14,951 bases of DNA from Candidatus Omnitrophota bacterium (GTDB lineage Bacteria; Omnitrophota; Gorgyraeia; Gygaellales; Profunditerraquicolaceae), in the NCBI GenBank assembly GCA_030691865.1, contig JAUYDL010000077.1:1-14951 (forward strand), given 5' to 3'. This document shows positions 14,921 through 14,951 of this stretch, piece after piece. The notes beneath the pieces were generated by a model, which had not been told where the DNA came from, did no database searches, and saw only the letters and a list, made by a program, of their open reading frames with translations. Each line of letters starts with the position of its first letter. Within the stretch, counting starts at the first letter, position 1. The position numbers and the translations under genes were made by a program.

Positions 14921-14951
14921 GTGAGCGCAGGAGAGTAAATAAAATTACATC
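14901..14951 (-). CDS. lysS: C-terminal end of lysyl-tRNA synthetase (partial)
   Basis: From the window edge one frame reads 16 codons to a TGA at 14901-14903: DVILFTLLRSHEEDKV. This resembles the conserved end of class II lysyl-tRNA synthetases (RDVILFPxxRP), though both prolines of the usual motif are replaced. The 20-base overlap with the permease start and the lysS-lolC-lolD order seen in some other diderm bacteria support the call. Only the last residues are in the window, so identity rests on a short motif plus context. Confidence 0.6.
   Translation of the reverse strand, partial: DVILFTLLRSHEEDKV

Noticed and set aside
1..14951. tRNA or rRNA genes, CRISPR arrays, insertion sequences
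   Set aside because: The gaps are too short and show no cloverleaf-like pattern, no regularly spaced repeats and no transposase-like frame.

Overview
This 15 kb window is a densely packed, single-strand gene cluster. Fourteen complete genes and the tail of a fifteenth all lie on the minus strand and read from high to low coordinates. Nothing on the plus strand looks like a real gene, and no stretch longer than about 150 bases lacks a gene. In transcription order the genes are: end of lysS, lolC/E-type permease, lolD, ilvE, mcsA, mcsB, clpC, mlaE, mlaF, mlaD, radA, yacL-like PIN/TRAM protein, ispD, ispF, cysE, cysS. Most junctions are overlaps of 1 to 20 bases or gaps under 16 bases, so much of the block is probably co-transcribed.

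Organism. Outer-membrane systems (LolC/E-LolD lipoprotein release, MlaEFD lipid transport) point to a diderm, Gram-negative-type bacterium. Yet the core order mcsA-mcsB-clpC-radA-yacL-ispD-ispF-cysE-cysS is that of the Bacillus subtilis ctsR-to-cysS region, without ctsR, disA and gltX and with mlaEFD placed between clpC and radA. A diderm with McsAB/ClpC, together with lysS-lolC-lolD linkage, suggests a candidate phylum of the PVC/Omnitrophota type. That placement is inference from gene content, not a phylogenetic result.

Layout. (1) 14951-13015: lysS tail, then the lipoprotein-release permease and its ATPase. (2) 13014-12952: a short gap with two inverted repeats before ilvE. (3) 12951-8075: ilvE, then the protein-arginine phosphorylation and degradation module McsA-McsB-ClpC. 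Its key residues appear intact: McsB Cys165 and an RDxxRA motif, and ClpC N-domain Glu31 and Glu107. (4) 8075-5802: MlaE, MlaF and MlaD, a phospholipid transport complex, joined to clpC and to radA by 1-base TAATG overlaps. A 106-base palindrome-rich gap before mlaD holds a possible promoter and a 13-bp-arm hairpin touching the mlaD ribosome binding site. (5) 5802-2270: radA (recombination), the PIN/TRAM protein, and ispD and ispF (two MEP isoprenoid-pathway enzymes). (6) 2268-155: cysE (serine acetyltransferase with an unusual N-terminal membrane segment) and cysS. (7) 154-1: a palindrome-rich flank and possibly the first codons of another gene.

The genes serve protein quality control, envelope maintenance, DNA repair, isoprenoid precursors, and cysteine synthesis and charging. 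The most notable signals are the Firmicutes-like order in a diderm, the embedded Mla genes, the apparently functional writer/reader pair for phosphoarginine without CtsR in the window, the membrane-anchored CysE, and the intergenic palindromes.
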